A DNA stretch of 29,244 nucleotides. It comes from a virus. The DNA is taken from positions 1-29,244 of the IMG/VR virus record IMGVR_UViG_3300017713_001679. One strand, 5' to 3'. Made by a program: the position numbers and the translations under genes. Shown piece by piece: positions 21,088 through 28,251 of this stretch (position 1 is its first letter; each line of letters opens with the position of its first letter). Under the pieces are notes generated by a model, which was not told where the DNA came from, made no database searches, and was given only the letters and a program-made list of their open reading frames with translations.

Positions 21088-21816
21088 TTATTTTGTCTGA
21101 GCTGGTAAGATATAGTTGTATTGTGCTATACCGCTGTCTACAGTAATTTGCATTGCTCCTGCATCTGAGATAGCCAATGTTACTTTGCCATCTAAATTTA
21201 GAATACTCATTACTTGTTGAATCGGCCAACTCCACGCATTTTGCAATTCTTTACTAACACTTGATTGAAAGATAAAAGAACCTGCGTGTGAATTTGCATC
21301 ACCAAAGTAAAACACAAGATTGTTATTCTCAGTTTTAACAGTAAACACAGTTTCTTCTGTGTGTGCCGCCGCCTGTAATTTAAATCTTTGAACACTTGCA
21401 ATAGAAGGTTCAAATTCAACTTCCCATGCTGTGCCTTTAAATTTTACTGATTTTAATTTTTCATTAATAATTTCAGTACTCATAAATCTGTAATCATTTT
21501 TAAAATCACCACCTGCGTTTTCAAAGTGGATGTGCGTAGGAACAGTTTTGCCATTTCTTTCTGCTGTTACTACGGCAAGTTTTGCATCTTTCTGATACTC
21601 TGGGCATTTTAAATGCAAAGCCAGTTTGTCTAAATTAGGCATTCCGAATACACCATCAAATTCATTTACTTTAGAATTTGTATTTGCATTCAAGATAACA
21701 CTTCTATCTTCTGCCATACTTTCTATCTTTGTTTGCTCTTCATTAGATATTTTTACTAGACTTAAAAATCCTAACGAATGTGTATGAGCAACTATGTCTT
21801 GTAGTACGTCTTTCAT
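21088..21816 (-). CDS. 45: Sliding clamp (T4 gp45-like)
   Basis: A 242-aa processivity clamp; T4 gp45 has 228. The N-terminal half has the first clamp repeat (residues about 50-75, FDGVFGMPNLDKLALHL). The C-terminal half shows the alternating strand pattern of gp45/PCNA (NNLVFYFGDANSHAGSFIFQ; DGKVTLAISDAGAMQITVD). The end, GIAQYNYILPAQTK (229-242), is the typical last strand. It tethers the DNA polymerase, whose last residues look like a clamp-binding tail. In T4 the clamp also drives late transcription, and the late promoters here imply the same. CAGGAG lies 5-6 bases before the ATG in a short leader from a perfect promoter. The clamp loader genes 44 and 62 are not in the window. Confidence 0.8.
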   Translation of the reverse strand: MKDVLQDIVAHTHSLGFLSLVKISNEEQTKIESMAEDRSVILNANTNSKVNEFDGVFGMPNLDKLALHLKCPEYQKDAKLAVVTAERNGKTVPTHIHFENAGGDFKNDYRFMSTEIINEKLKSVKFKGTAWEVEFEPSIASVQRFKLQAAAHTEETVFTVKTENNNLVFYFGDANSHAGSFIFQSSVSKELQNAWSWPIQQVMSILNLDGKVTLAISDAGAMQITVDSGIAQYNYILPAQTK

Positions 21817-21836
21817 ATTTTTCTCCTGTTGTTTAT

Positions 21837-21865
21837 ATTATATTTAGGTTTTTGGTAAATGTCAA
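21837..21865 (-). promoter_or_regulatory. Consensus sigma70 promoter, TTGACA-N17-TATAAT
   Basis: Both boxes are perfect on the minus strand: TTGACA at 21860-21865 and TATAAT at 21837-21842, 17 bases apart. Transcription should start about 14 bases upstream of the sliding-clamp ATG, just before CAGGAG. It probably drives the clamp and the whole modification cluster below it. Confidence 0.88.
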
Positions 21866-21868
21866 GCG

Positions 21869-22408
21869 TCATTTCTTTGTCACTCCAAAATGTTTATACA
21901 CCTTTTGTAAACATTTGGCTTGATAATAGCAGTCAGCCAAAGCATTGTGTAAATCTGTTTGCATACCTTTTCTTGGATCTTGTGGCATCATATTGAACAC
22001 AGTTCTTGAATCTCTTATTTGCCAATAGTTCCAAGGCACTGGTGTTTCCATTTGTTTGTACAAGTGTTGCAATATTGCGTAATCAAAAAGCGGTCCTTGA
22101 CACCAAAACTCGTCAACACCTACACTAAACTTATTAAGTTGTTTAATTGCTTCCATTACATTTGTACGTTCATGGTCACCAAATGCTTCGTCTTGAATTT
22201 CTTTTTTCTGTCGGCCCCACCACTCCATTGTGTTATCATCAACGTGTCTGCCCAATTCACCTTGTTCATCTACATTTAATCTTTGATATAATCCACTATG
22301 AGGTTCACTGTCGTCATAAGGATTAAACTTTATAGCACCCATAGTAATAACAGTTGCATCTGGTCGAGTGCTTAAAGTTTCTAAATCTATCATTGCGTGT
22401 GTTGTCAT
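21869..22408 (-). CDS. DEDD-type 3'-5' exonuclease (RNase T/ExoVIII/DexA-like)
   Basis: A 179-aa DEDD exonuclease of the Rv2179c-like/ExoVIII/DexA group. Motif I is AMIDLETLST (D8, E10), motif II lies in QGPLFDYAIL (D109), and motif III is LHNALADCYYQAK (H153, D157). NTMEWWGRQ (59-67) is a family hallmark also found in T4 DexA. T4 DexA is longer (about 227 aa). It would trim 3' ends of DNA or RNA. The ATG directly follows the polymerase stop (TAGATG), and its GGAG ribosome binding site lies in the last polymerase codons, so the two are coupled. Confidence 0.85.
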   Translation of the reverse strand: MTTHAMIDLETLSTRPDATVITMGAIKFNPYDDSEPHSGLYQRLNVDEQGELGRHVDDNTMEWWGRQKKEIQDEAFGDHERTNVMEAIKQLNKFSVGVDEFWCQGPLFDYAILQHLYKQMETPVPWNYWQIRDSRTVFNMMPQDPRKGMQTDLHNALADCYYQAKCLQKVYKHFGVTKK

Positions 22409-25081
22409 CTATTCTCCAAAATCAAATAATGTATTAAATGTGTTTTTTGTTTCTGTGCTTGAAATGTCCCACTTCAATACACCTAACAAGTTTCCTAGTT
22501 TGCTATCAATCAATGTTTTTTCCATGCTTTCATCATCAAAAGGCAATTCTTTAAACCATAACGGAATACGCAGTTGATCTACTGGATATGCAACAGATGT
22601 ATAGTCCAAAGGATTTTTCTTTAATTTGCAAACCATAACTTTCATTCCATCTACAATTTCCATAGAGTGCTTGTCTGAATTCATTTTTTTTAGTCTGTTC
22701 CAATTTATACTGGCTCTGACGTGTCCTGGCATATTTGCTTTGCCTAATCTTTCTTCTTTCTTGCCATACTCGCCTATATTGTTTGCACGTTTAGGAGATG
22801 CTTTTTGCCATCCAGGTAATTTTTTAAATTCTTGTCTAAACACTGCAATACGTTCTAATACTTCTTTTTCGGTCTTGCCTGTCAATACCAACAACAGCAA
22901 TTCACTCAAAAAGTCTTGCACAAATGGTGGAGTATCTGATCTTTTTAAATCTAGACCCATTGCTTTTACTTTGCCTGGAGTATCACCTTGATCTGTTCTA
23001 TTACCTTCTAAATCATATATGAGCACTGCATATCTTTTCTTTGTAATGAACAATCCAGATTCTGCAACAGATTCTCTACCTGCTTGTATTACATCTGATC
23101 TTGATCTAGGACAATGAAATGCATCACTCATAAACTTTTTAAATGTTCCGTTTACTTCATCACACACTTGGTCATACAATTTAATAACACTTTCTTTAGT
23201 CCAAGGAATTTTTCCTTCATCTATTTCTTTTTTCAATACTTCATATGCTGAAAAGTATGCTGAATCTGTATCACCATATATTATTGCTTTGCCTACATGG
23301 TCATATTCGCCTGTTATGACTTCATTAACTTTACTTGCCATGTGTTTTGCAATCTGTCTGCCTGTTAGTGTTGTGGATTGTCCGATACGTTTATCAAAAA
23401 ATCTACATCCAGGATTTAGTATTGCACCATACAAACTGTTTAGATTAATTTTTTTAACAAGTTGTCTTTTGTCCCAAAATTCTTCTTCTGCCTTATTGTC
23501 TGCTTTAACGGCTTTTTTCTTCATGCCTTGCATATCTTGTCTTTCAGTGTACCAACGTTTTAGTAGTCCAGGTATTACACCTTCAAATTCACTTGTAAAG
23601 ATTGTACCATTAGCACTCAATATCAGTGGATTGTTACTGTCGAAAATCATTTTGTAAACTTCTGCACCACTTTTACTTTCTGAAGTTCCATCTTCCCAAT
23701 CAATTGTAACAACAGCGTCACGTCTTTGTTGCATGACATATTCATATTCAATAGAACCAAAACGGTTTTCCCATGCACCTGCAAACGACTTTTTCTGAAG
23801 TGTCATTTGTTCTTCAACCATTGCGTCAGTGTCTAATGGTCTCAACTGACCAATCACACATTCAGGAGCCATGTTAAGTGCTCTAATCACAGAAGGATAC
23901 AGTGAATTCAAGTCCATAGATCCTATCCAGTTGTGATATCCTTTTTTAGGAAATGCCACATAGGCACCTGCGGCAGTTGTAGTGCCAGCCATATCTCTTT
24001 TAGGTCTATTAGGAACTTGAAGTCCTCGTCTGTGTGCTTCATTTATAATTGCTTGTTCTGTAACTGCAACTGCACCTAGTGTTGTTTGTAGAAGTACAGT
24101 GTTTGCGTGTGCTAATTCATTTGTTAAATCAATAAATTTTAATTTTTTGTCCAGTTTATCTAGAAGTGCAACGTCTTGTCTGTTGTACTCAATAAACTTT
24201 CTGAAGTCTTGATTATAAAGTTGATCTAATGATCCTTCATACACAGTTTTCTTTTCACCTATTTCATGTTCACCGATAGCATCTAGTCTATAACTGTGTC
24301 TTTCTTCATATGTGTATTTCCTATAAAGTTCTAAACTGTCTACATGAACACGTCCAACAAGGTCATAAGTTTCTTGTTCACGACCATATCTTTCAAATGT
24401 TCTTTTCTTTGGAAGTTGTTTCCATAAGCACAAACGTCTTGTGTCATCTTTACTCATTACTTTTTTAATTCTGTTTATGATGTATGGTAAGTCATAACCT
24501 TCTGAATTCCAACCACTCAACACGTCTACATCTTCAATCAGATTCAAAAACTGTGTGAGCATATCTACTTCTGTCTTGCAAATAAAAACGTTTTCAAAAC
24601 CCTCAACTAGATTTTGTGCTTGAGTAACACTCATGCCTTTTGGTGGAACAGCAAGTGTAACCAGCGAATTCATCCATTGTAAACTGACAGATATAGCAGT
24701 GATCGGCATGAAAGGATCACTAGGCAAACTGAATCCTTTTTCAGGATCAAAGTCTGATTCAATATCAAAGAATGCAATTTTTAAATCTGGAGCATCTTGA
24801 TTGATATAATTTGTGCTTAAACACTGATACACAGGATTGATATCAGATTCGAATAATGTTTTATTTCTATTAATTGCTAATTCTTTATGAAAATCTTTTG
24901 TATTTTTGCAAACTACTCTATGAAGTGGTTTACCTGTTGTGCTTTTGTATTTTCCTTTTCCATCTTCGTAGTAAAATGTGTATCTAACAGGAAACTCTTT
25001 AAAAACTCTTTTGCCGTCTTTTCGCTCAACAACTCTTATTGTGTCCGCATTTCTATCGAAAAAACCATCTATGTAACTCAT
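22409..25081 (-). CDS. 43: Family B DNA polymerase (T4 gp43-like)
   Basis: An 890-aa replicative polymerase (T4 gp43 has 898). The proofreading exonuclease motifs are ExoI FFDIESD (104-110), ExoII SGWNSEGYDLPY (189-200) and ExoIII YNRQDVALL (299-307). The polymerase motifs are A, SMDLNSLYPS (388-397); B, KKINLNSLYG (543-552); and C, YGDTDS (602-607). KKRYA (681-685) completes the active site. The C-terminus TFNTLFDFGE resembles the gp45-clamp-binding tail. All catalytic residues are intact. AGGAG lies 5 bases before the ATG, and two hairpins with the same loop lie just upstream, which may be an autoregulatory operator. It is probably transcribed from the promoter at 28698-28726. Confidence 0.97.
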   Translation of the reverse strand: MSYIDGFFDRNADTIRVVERKDGKRVFKEFPVRYTFYYEDGKGKYKSTTGKPLHRVVCKNTKDFHKELAINRNKTLFESDINPVYQCLSTNYINQDAPDLKIAFFDIESDFDPEKGFSLPSDPFMPITAISVSLQWMNSLVTLAVPPKGMSVTQAQNLVEGFENVFICKTEVDMLTQFLNLIEDVDVLSGWNSEGYDLPYIINRIKKVMSKDDTRRLCLWKQLPKKRTFERYGREQETYDLVGRVHVDSLELYRKYTYEERHSYRLDAIGEHEIGEKKTVYEGSLDQLYNQDFRKFIEYNRQDVALLDKLDKKLKFIDLTNELAHANTVLLQTTLGAVAVTEQAIINEAHRRGLQVPNRPKRDMAGTTTAAGAYVAFPKKGYHNWIGSMDLNSLYPSVIRALNMAPECVIGQLRPLDTDAMVEEQMTLQKKSFAGAWENRFGSIEYEYVMQQRRDAVVTIDWEDGTSESKSGAEVYKMIFDSNNPLILSANGTIFTSEFEGVIPGLLKRWYTERQDMQGMKKKAVKADNKAEEEFWDKRQLVKKINLNSLYGAILNPGCRFFDKRIGQSTTLTGRQIAKHMASKVNEVITGEYDHVGKAIIYGDTDSAYFSAYEVLKKEIDEGKIPWTKESVIKLYDQVCDEVNGTFKKFMSDAFHCPRSRSDVIQAGRESVAESGLFITKKRYAVLIYDLEGNRTDQGDTPGKVKAMGLDLKRSDTPPFVQDFLSELLLLVLTGKTEKEVLERIAVFRQEFKKLPGWQKASPKRANNIGEYGKKEERLGKANMPGHVRASINWNRLKKMNSDKHSMEIVDGMKVMVCKLKKNPLDYTSVAYPVDQLRIPLWFKELPFDDESMEKTLIDSKLGNLLGVLKWDISSTETKNTFNTLFDFGE

Positions 25082-25093
25082 TTATTCTCCTAA

Positions 25094-25138
25094 TGTCATT
25101 TGTGGCTGACAAAATACCAATTATCACTTGTGGCTGAT
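25094..25138 (-). promoter_or_regulatory. Twin-hairpin leader upstream of polymerase (candidate translational operator)
   Basis: In the minus-strand transcript two hairpins carry nearly the same 8-nt loop: GCCACAAG closed by ATCA/TGAT (25123-25138) and GCCACAAA closed by TGTCA/TGACA (25094-25111). A stem G-C pair in one is A-U in the other, a compensating change. The proximal hairpin ends two bases before the AGGAG of gene 43. The T4 gp43 operator also has a 5-bp stem with an 8-nt loop next to the ribosome binding site, although its loop sequence differs. Confidence 0.6.
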
Positions 25139-25144
25139 TAAACC

Positions 25145-25384
25145 TTACTTTATATAATATAACAGTATACCTCCGAAACCCATTGCTGTCAATACTAAAT
25201 TTGTGACAATGAGTGCCGGTTCTTTCCATAAGAAAGAAACTATTAACCAAATTATTCCTCCAAATGCCAAAAGCAAAGGACCTATAGGGTATAACTCAGG
25301 AAATCCTGCGTTTATAAATGTGCCTACGATTAACACGGCTGTTGCCAGCCATTTTAATGTGTTGCCTGTTTTTACTTTTTCCAT
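25145..25384 (-). CDS. Small membrane protein, 79 aa
   Basis: A 79-aa protein with probably three membrane segments: WLATAVLIVGTFINAGF (about 12-28), GPLLLAFGGIIWLIVSFLW (35-53) and IVTNLVLTAMGFGGILLYYI (59-78). It has short charged ends and no signal peptide. I start at the ATG at 25384, which overlaps the end of the 52-codon gene; a TTG 12 codons upstream is possible but lies next to AAAGG with no spacing. Function is unknown. A similar small membrane protein (27668-27958) lies in the same operon. Confidence 0.65.
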   Translation of the reverse strand: MEKVKTGNTLKWLATAVLIVGTFINAGFPELYPIGPLLLAFGGIIWLIVSFLWKEPALIVTNLVLTAMGFGGILLYYIK

Positions 25385-25530
25385 ACTAATAATGTTTTGC
25401 CTATTACTTTTGATTTGCAACCTTTGAACTTTTGTATATTATTTAGAAAAAATTCTTCCAGTGCAGAAAAACTTGGGAAGGTGTATTTGTGCATTACACC
25501 TGCTCTTGAATTAAACTTAACGTGATTCAT
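25372..25530 (-). CDS. Small basic protein, 52 aa
   Basis: A 52-codon frame fills the gap between the GMP reductase and the membrane protein. Its ATG overlaps the end of the reductase gene by 14 bases, and its TAA overlaps the next ATG region. The protein is basic (begins MNHVKFNSRAG; ends GKTLLVWKK) with one likely helix (FSALEEFFLNNIQKFKG, residues 21-37). No ribosome binding site is clear, and no family is recognised. The tight fit into the gene string and the open frame support it, but it could be non-coding. Confidence 0.45.
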   Translation of the reverse strand: MNHVKFNSRAGVMHKYTFPSFSALEEFFLNNIQKFKGCKSKVIGKTLLVWKK

Positions 25531-26569
25531 ACTTGTCAAATACTCTATTGATTACGTTGTTCACTCTTACAAAGTGAGCCGCCTTAGGCATATCTTTTAT
25601 ACGTCTTGCACCGATGTATGTGCAAGTGCTTCTTACTCCACCTAATATTTGTTCAACAGTATCTTTAACAGGTCCTTTATCATCTAATGTAACTGTTTTG
25701 CCTTCTACGCCTCGGTATCCGTCTTTTCTTTGTCCATGTGTGTCCAATGCTGACTGTGATGCCATACCGTAAAAAACTCTTTTACCATCCTTTAACTCTA
25801 ATTCTGATTCGTCATGTCCTGCTAACATACCGCCTAGCATTACAAAATGTGCACCGCCGCCTAATGCTTTAGCAACATCTCCTGGTTGAGTACAACCACC
25901 ATCTGCAATAATGTGTCCCCCAACACCGTTCGCGGCATCTGAACATTCCATAATTGCTGAAAACTGTGGTACACCAACTCCTGTTTGTGTTCTTGTTGTA
26001 CACACACTGCCTGGACCTATACCAACTTTAACAATGTCAGCACCTTTAATAATCAATTCTTCAGTCATGTTTCCAGTAACAACATTACCAGCAATGATGA
26101 TTTTTTCTGGATATTCTTCTCTAATTTTTGTTACAAAGTCTACAAATGATTCATGGTAAGCATTGGCAACATCAATTGTTATACAAGGTATATCAGGAAA
26201 TGCTGACATCACTTGTTTTAATGTTTGATAATCTGTAGCATCTTGGTTGTGTATTGCTCCAGTGCCTACACAGGCAGAAACATATTTGAATTTAAGTCCT
26301 GTGCCTGCGGCTTGTTTCCAATCATCTAATGTATAATGCTTTCTAATTACTGTAAGCATTTTATATTCTTGTAGCACTCTTGCCATAGCGAAAGTCCCTA
26401 CGCCATCCATATTAGATGCTACAATGGGAACATATGATAATTCTTTACCACTGTTTCTAAATTTAAATTTTCTTAAAATGTCAACGTCACGTCTTGAATT
26501 CAATGTAGATCTTTTAGGATGTAATAATACGTCTGAATAATCTAAATGTATGTTATGGTCTATTCTCAT
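25517..26569 (-). CDS. guaC: GMP reductase (GuaC)
   Basis: A 350-aa (beta/alpha)8 enzyme that converts GMP to IMP and ammonia with NADPH. It follows E. coli GuaC (347 aa) nearly end to end: start MRIDHNIHLDYSDVLLHPKR, VPIVASNMDGVGTF (47-60), AGNVVTGNMTEELI (160-173), then GIGPGSVCTTR (183-193) with catalytic C190, IADGGCTQPGDVAKA (221-235) and FYGMASQSA (266-274). It has no CBS domains, which separates it from most IMP dehydrogenases, and the conserved GuaC-type C-terminus (ILGGVRSTCTYIGA) is present. It shares TAATG with the upstream 64-aa gene. In a phage it would shift guanine nucleotides toward the adenine branch; a balancing role beside GTP-consuming FolE is inference. Confidence 0.93.
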   Translation of the reverse strand: MRIDHNIHLDYSDVLLHPKRSTLNSRRDVDILRKFKFRNSGKELSYVPIVASNMDGVGTFAMARVLQEYKMLTVIRKHYTLDDWKQAAGTGLKFKYVSACVGTGAIHNQDATDYQTLKQVMSAFPDIPCITIDVANAYHESFVDFVTKIREEYPEKIIIAGNVVTGNMTEELIIKGADIVKVGIGPGSVCTTRTQTGVGVPQFSAIMECSDAANGVGGHIIADGGCTQPGDVAKALGGGAHFVMLGGMLAGHDESELELKDGKRVFYGMASQSALDTHGQRKDGYRGVEGKTVTLDDKGPVKDTVEQILGGVRSTCTYIGARRIKDMPKAAHFVRVNNVINRVFDKYESR

Positions 26570-26763
26570 TATCTTAAATATTTCTTTCTATACCAGGTAT
26601 AAAAATTTTTGTTCTGGAAAAACTTTGCAACATCTGAAGCAGGAACTTGATCACTTCTTATACAATCTGCTAAATCCTGCCATTCTTGTAATTGTTTTTC
26701 CAATCTATTTTGTTCTCCTGACAGAACTTTTATCAGTTTCTTTTTACTGAGTGTAGTTGTCAT
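26569..26763 (-). CDS. Small basic helical protein, 64 aa
   Basis: A 64-aa basic helical protein (LSKKKLIKVLSGEQNRLEKQ then LQEWQDLADCIR; C-terminal FQNKNFYTWYRKKYLR). No family is recognised; the tail could bind nucleic acid. It overlaps the end of the peroxiredoxin gene by 20 bases, and its TAA shares the A of the guaC ATG, so it sits in a chain of coupled genes. Confidence 0.65.
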   Translation of the reverse strand: MTTTLSKKKLIKVLSGEQNRLEKQLQEWQDLADCIRSDQVPASDVAKFFQNKNFYTWYRKKYLR

Positions 26764-27355
26764 TTGCTCCTATGTCAACACCAACCATTGTGTTCATCTC
26801 TGCAACCGTTGTTGTTTTTTGAGTTAGTAAGTAGTGTAACATTTTTTCTGGTGTGGACTCAATATAAGGATCATCATCTTGACCATCATTGTTGATGCCT
26901 GGCTCTTGCCACCATGCTTCTACAATACCGTCATTGATTACTGCCATGTATCTCCAAGATCTCATACCAAACCCTAAATGATTTTTTCCTATTAGCATAC
27001 CCATAAATCTTGTTAAGTTTGCTGAACCATCTGCTATAACCTTAACACTTTTTAAACCTACTGAATCTGCCCATGCATTCATTACAAATGAATCGTTTAC
27101 AGAACAACAGTAAATGTCGTCAATGCCCATGCTTTTAATTTTTTCTGCATTCTTTTCAAAACCAGGTAATTGTTTTGATGTGCAAGTAGGTGTGAATGCT
27201 CCAGGCAAACTGAACAATACCACTCTTTTTCCAGAGAAGTAATCATCAGTTGTTTTGTCTACCCAACATCCTTCATCGAAATTACATCCGCCGTCGGGTG
27301 CAATATCTCCTTCTCTAACTCTAAATGTAACTTGTGGTATTTTAAATCCCTTCAT
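26744..27355 (-). CDS. Peroxiredoxin (Prx5/redoxin type)
   Basis: A 203-aa thioredoxin-fold peroxidase that reduces hydrogen peroxide or organic peroxides. The peroxidatic site is PGAFTPTCTSKQLPGF (51-66) with C58, the form typical of the Prx5/redoxin group. SVNDSFVMNAW (95-105) is the matching second block. A Cys pair (C92-C93) might supply the resolving thiol. The C-terminal region (MGMLIGKNHLGFGMRSWRYM; VEAWWQEPG) continues the fold, and about 45 extra residues follow. It has no signal peptide. It is in one operon with rubrerythrin, so the phage carries two peroxide-removing proteins. Confidence 0.92.
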   Translation of the reverse strand: MKGFKIPQVTFRVREGDIAPDGGCNFDEGCWVDKTTDDYFSGKRVVLFSLPGAFTPTCTSKQLPGFEKNAEKIKSMGIDDIYCCSVNDSFVMNAWADSVGLKSVKVIADGSANLTRFMGMLIGKNHLGFGMRSWRYMAVINDGIVEAWWQEPGINNDGQDDDPYIESTPEKMLHYLLTQKTTTVAEMNTMVGVDIGANDNYTQ

Positions 27356-27668
27356 CTTTGCTCCTTAATTCATATCCGCCAAAAAAGTCTGTTGCATTAA
27401 TGGCTCTATCATCTATCCAAACATCATAAACTGGTTTTTTCATTGTAATGGATGTGTGTTTTGCATTCCATTCCTTTAATTGTTGATGTGTTAGTTCAGT
27501 CCAGTCTATGCCTGAATTACCACCTCGTGCTGTCCAATAATGGATTTCATGTCCTTTATCAAACAGTTCGTTTAGTTTTGCTATGCGAACATGGTCTGGT
27601 TTACTGTCCTCATAGTTACTGTTTTCATTGTAACAAATTGTATTGTCAATGTCAACCATATACTTCAT
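27342..27668 (-). CDS. HAD-like phosphatase, 108 aa
   Basis: A small HAD-superfamily protein. Motif I is VDIDNTICYN (5-14), with both catalytic Asp residues. HYWTARGG (motif II region) and VYDVWIDDRAINA (motif III/IV, with paired Asp) follow in order. The size fits small cap-less phage HAD phosphatases acting on small molecules or polynucleotide 3' phosphates. The start is the ATG in TGATG, after GAGGTGGTG; the frame is open for 25 more codons upstream but lies inside the membrane-protein gene. It overlaps the peroxiredoxin start by 14 bases. Confidence 0.8.
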   Translation of the reverse strand: MKYMVDIDNTICYNENSNYEDSKPDHVRIAKLNELFDKGHEIHYWTARGGNSGIDWTELTHQQLKEWNAKHTSITMKKPVYDVWIDDRAINATDFFGGYELRSKDEGI

Positions 27669-27958
27669 CACCACCACCTCATTGCTATACCAAAACCTAA
27701 TGCGTTTGCACAAAAGAAATAACTCACAAGCATTGTGGGCCATACTAATTTTCTTCTATGGAAAGTAAAAATTGCCAGTGCTGATCCTACTAAAAAGAAA
27801 GGATATACGTATCTCATATCTGGATCAGCGGCATTAAGTGCCAAGGTTAAACTTGCTATTATATTCACAAATGTACCAATCATCTCAAGCCAGAAACAAA
27901 GTCTGTCTTGTTCGTACGATTCTTTAAAATAACCGATTATTTTATTTGTCTTTGCCAA
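27668..27958 (-). CDS. Small membrane protein, 96 aa
   Basis: A polytopic membrane protein with likely segments at residues about 22-44 (FWLEMIGTFVNIIASLTLAL), 50-66 (VYPFFLVGSALAIFTF) and 71-92 (VWPTMLVSYFFCANALGFGI). The first part is charged and soluble (KTNKIIGYFKESYEQDR). The start is a TTG in the end of the DsbA-like gene and has no evident ribosome binding site; the next Met is at residue 26, inside the first segment. It ends in a TGATG overlap with the HAD gene. The role is unknown. Confidence 0.65.
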   Translation of the reverse strand: MAKTNKIIGYFKESYEQDRLCFWLEMIGTFVNIIASLTLALNAADPDMRYVYPFFLVGSALAIFTFHRRKLVWPTMLVSYFFCANALGFGIAMRWW

Positions 27959-28202
27959 CTGCGATAATCAAATTTTCTAATGAATCAAAATCGTCTGAAT
28001 ATTTGTGCCATTCACCTTTGTGAGCAATTCTAATTGCTTTGTTAATCAGTGCTGGTTTTACTTCTAACTCTTCTGCTACTGCTTTCACAGTGTCTTTCAA
28101 TCCAGAGTTTAAATCTTCTACTTCCGAAAGTACGTTTGCACCTTCATCAATAATCCTTTTTAACTTGGCTTGTTCTTCTGGTCCGTATGTTCTACCTGAC
28201 AT
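27942..28202 (-). CDS. DsbA-like double-stranded-DNA-binding late regulator
   Basis: An 86-aa helical protein whose pattern resembles T4 DsbA and its cyanophage homologues, small DNA-binding proteins linked to late-promoter regions. The block LKDTVKAVAEELEVKPALIN followed by KAIRIAHKGEWHKYSD (residues about 34-69) is the main basis. The start is the ATG with AAGGAG at ideal spacing; an in-frame Met further upstream lies in the rubrerythrin tail. The assignment rests on pattern memory, so an unrelated small DNA-binding protein is possible. A hairpin separates it from rubrerythrin. Confidence 0.6.
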   Translation of the reverse strand: MSGRTYGPEEQAKLKRIIDEGANVLSEVEDLNSGLKDTVKAVAEELEVKPALINKAIRIAHKGEWHKYSDDFDSLENLIIAVGKDK

Positions 28203-28224
28203 TTTTTCTCCTTGTAGTAAATTA

Positions 28225-28244
28225 GAGCGACATGACTGCCGCTC
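28225..28244 (-). terminator. Hairpin after rubrerythrin, possible attenuator
   Basis: GAGCGGC pairs with GTCGCTC (7 bp including one G-U) around a 6-nt loop in the minus-strand transcript, 8 bases after the rubrerythrin stop. The following sequence is only moderately U-rich (TAATTTAC), so it may be a leaky terminator or an RNA-stabilising 3' hairpin that lets part of the transcription continue. Confidence 0.45.
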
Positions 28245-28251
28245 CAATAAA

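Noticed and set aside
22626-23657. Two plus-strand frames of about 120 codons opposite the polymerase gene
   Set aside because: They are antisense shadows of DNA polymerase; composition and lack of motifs match chance frames in AT-rich DNA.
25145-25420. Longer version of the membrane protein starting at a TTG
   Set aside because: The TTG has AAAGG directly abutting it with no spacing, and the extra 12 residues overlap the 52-codon gene; the ATG at 25384 is preferred.
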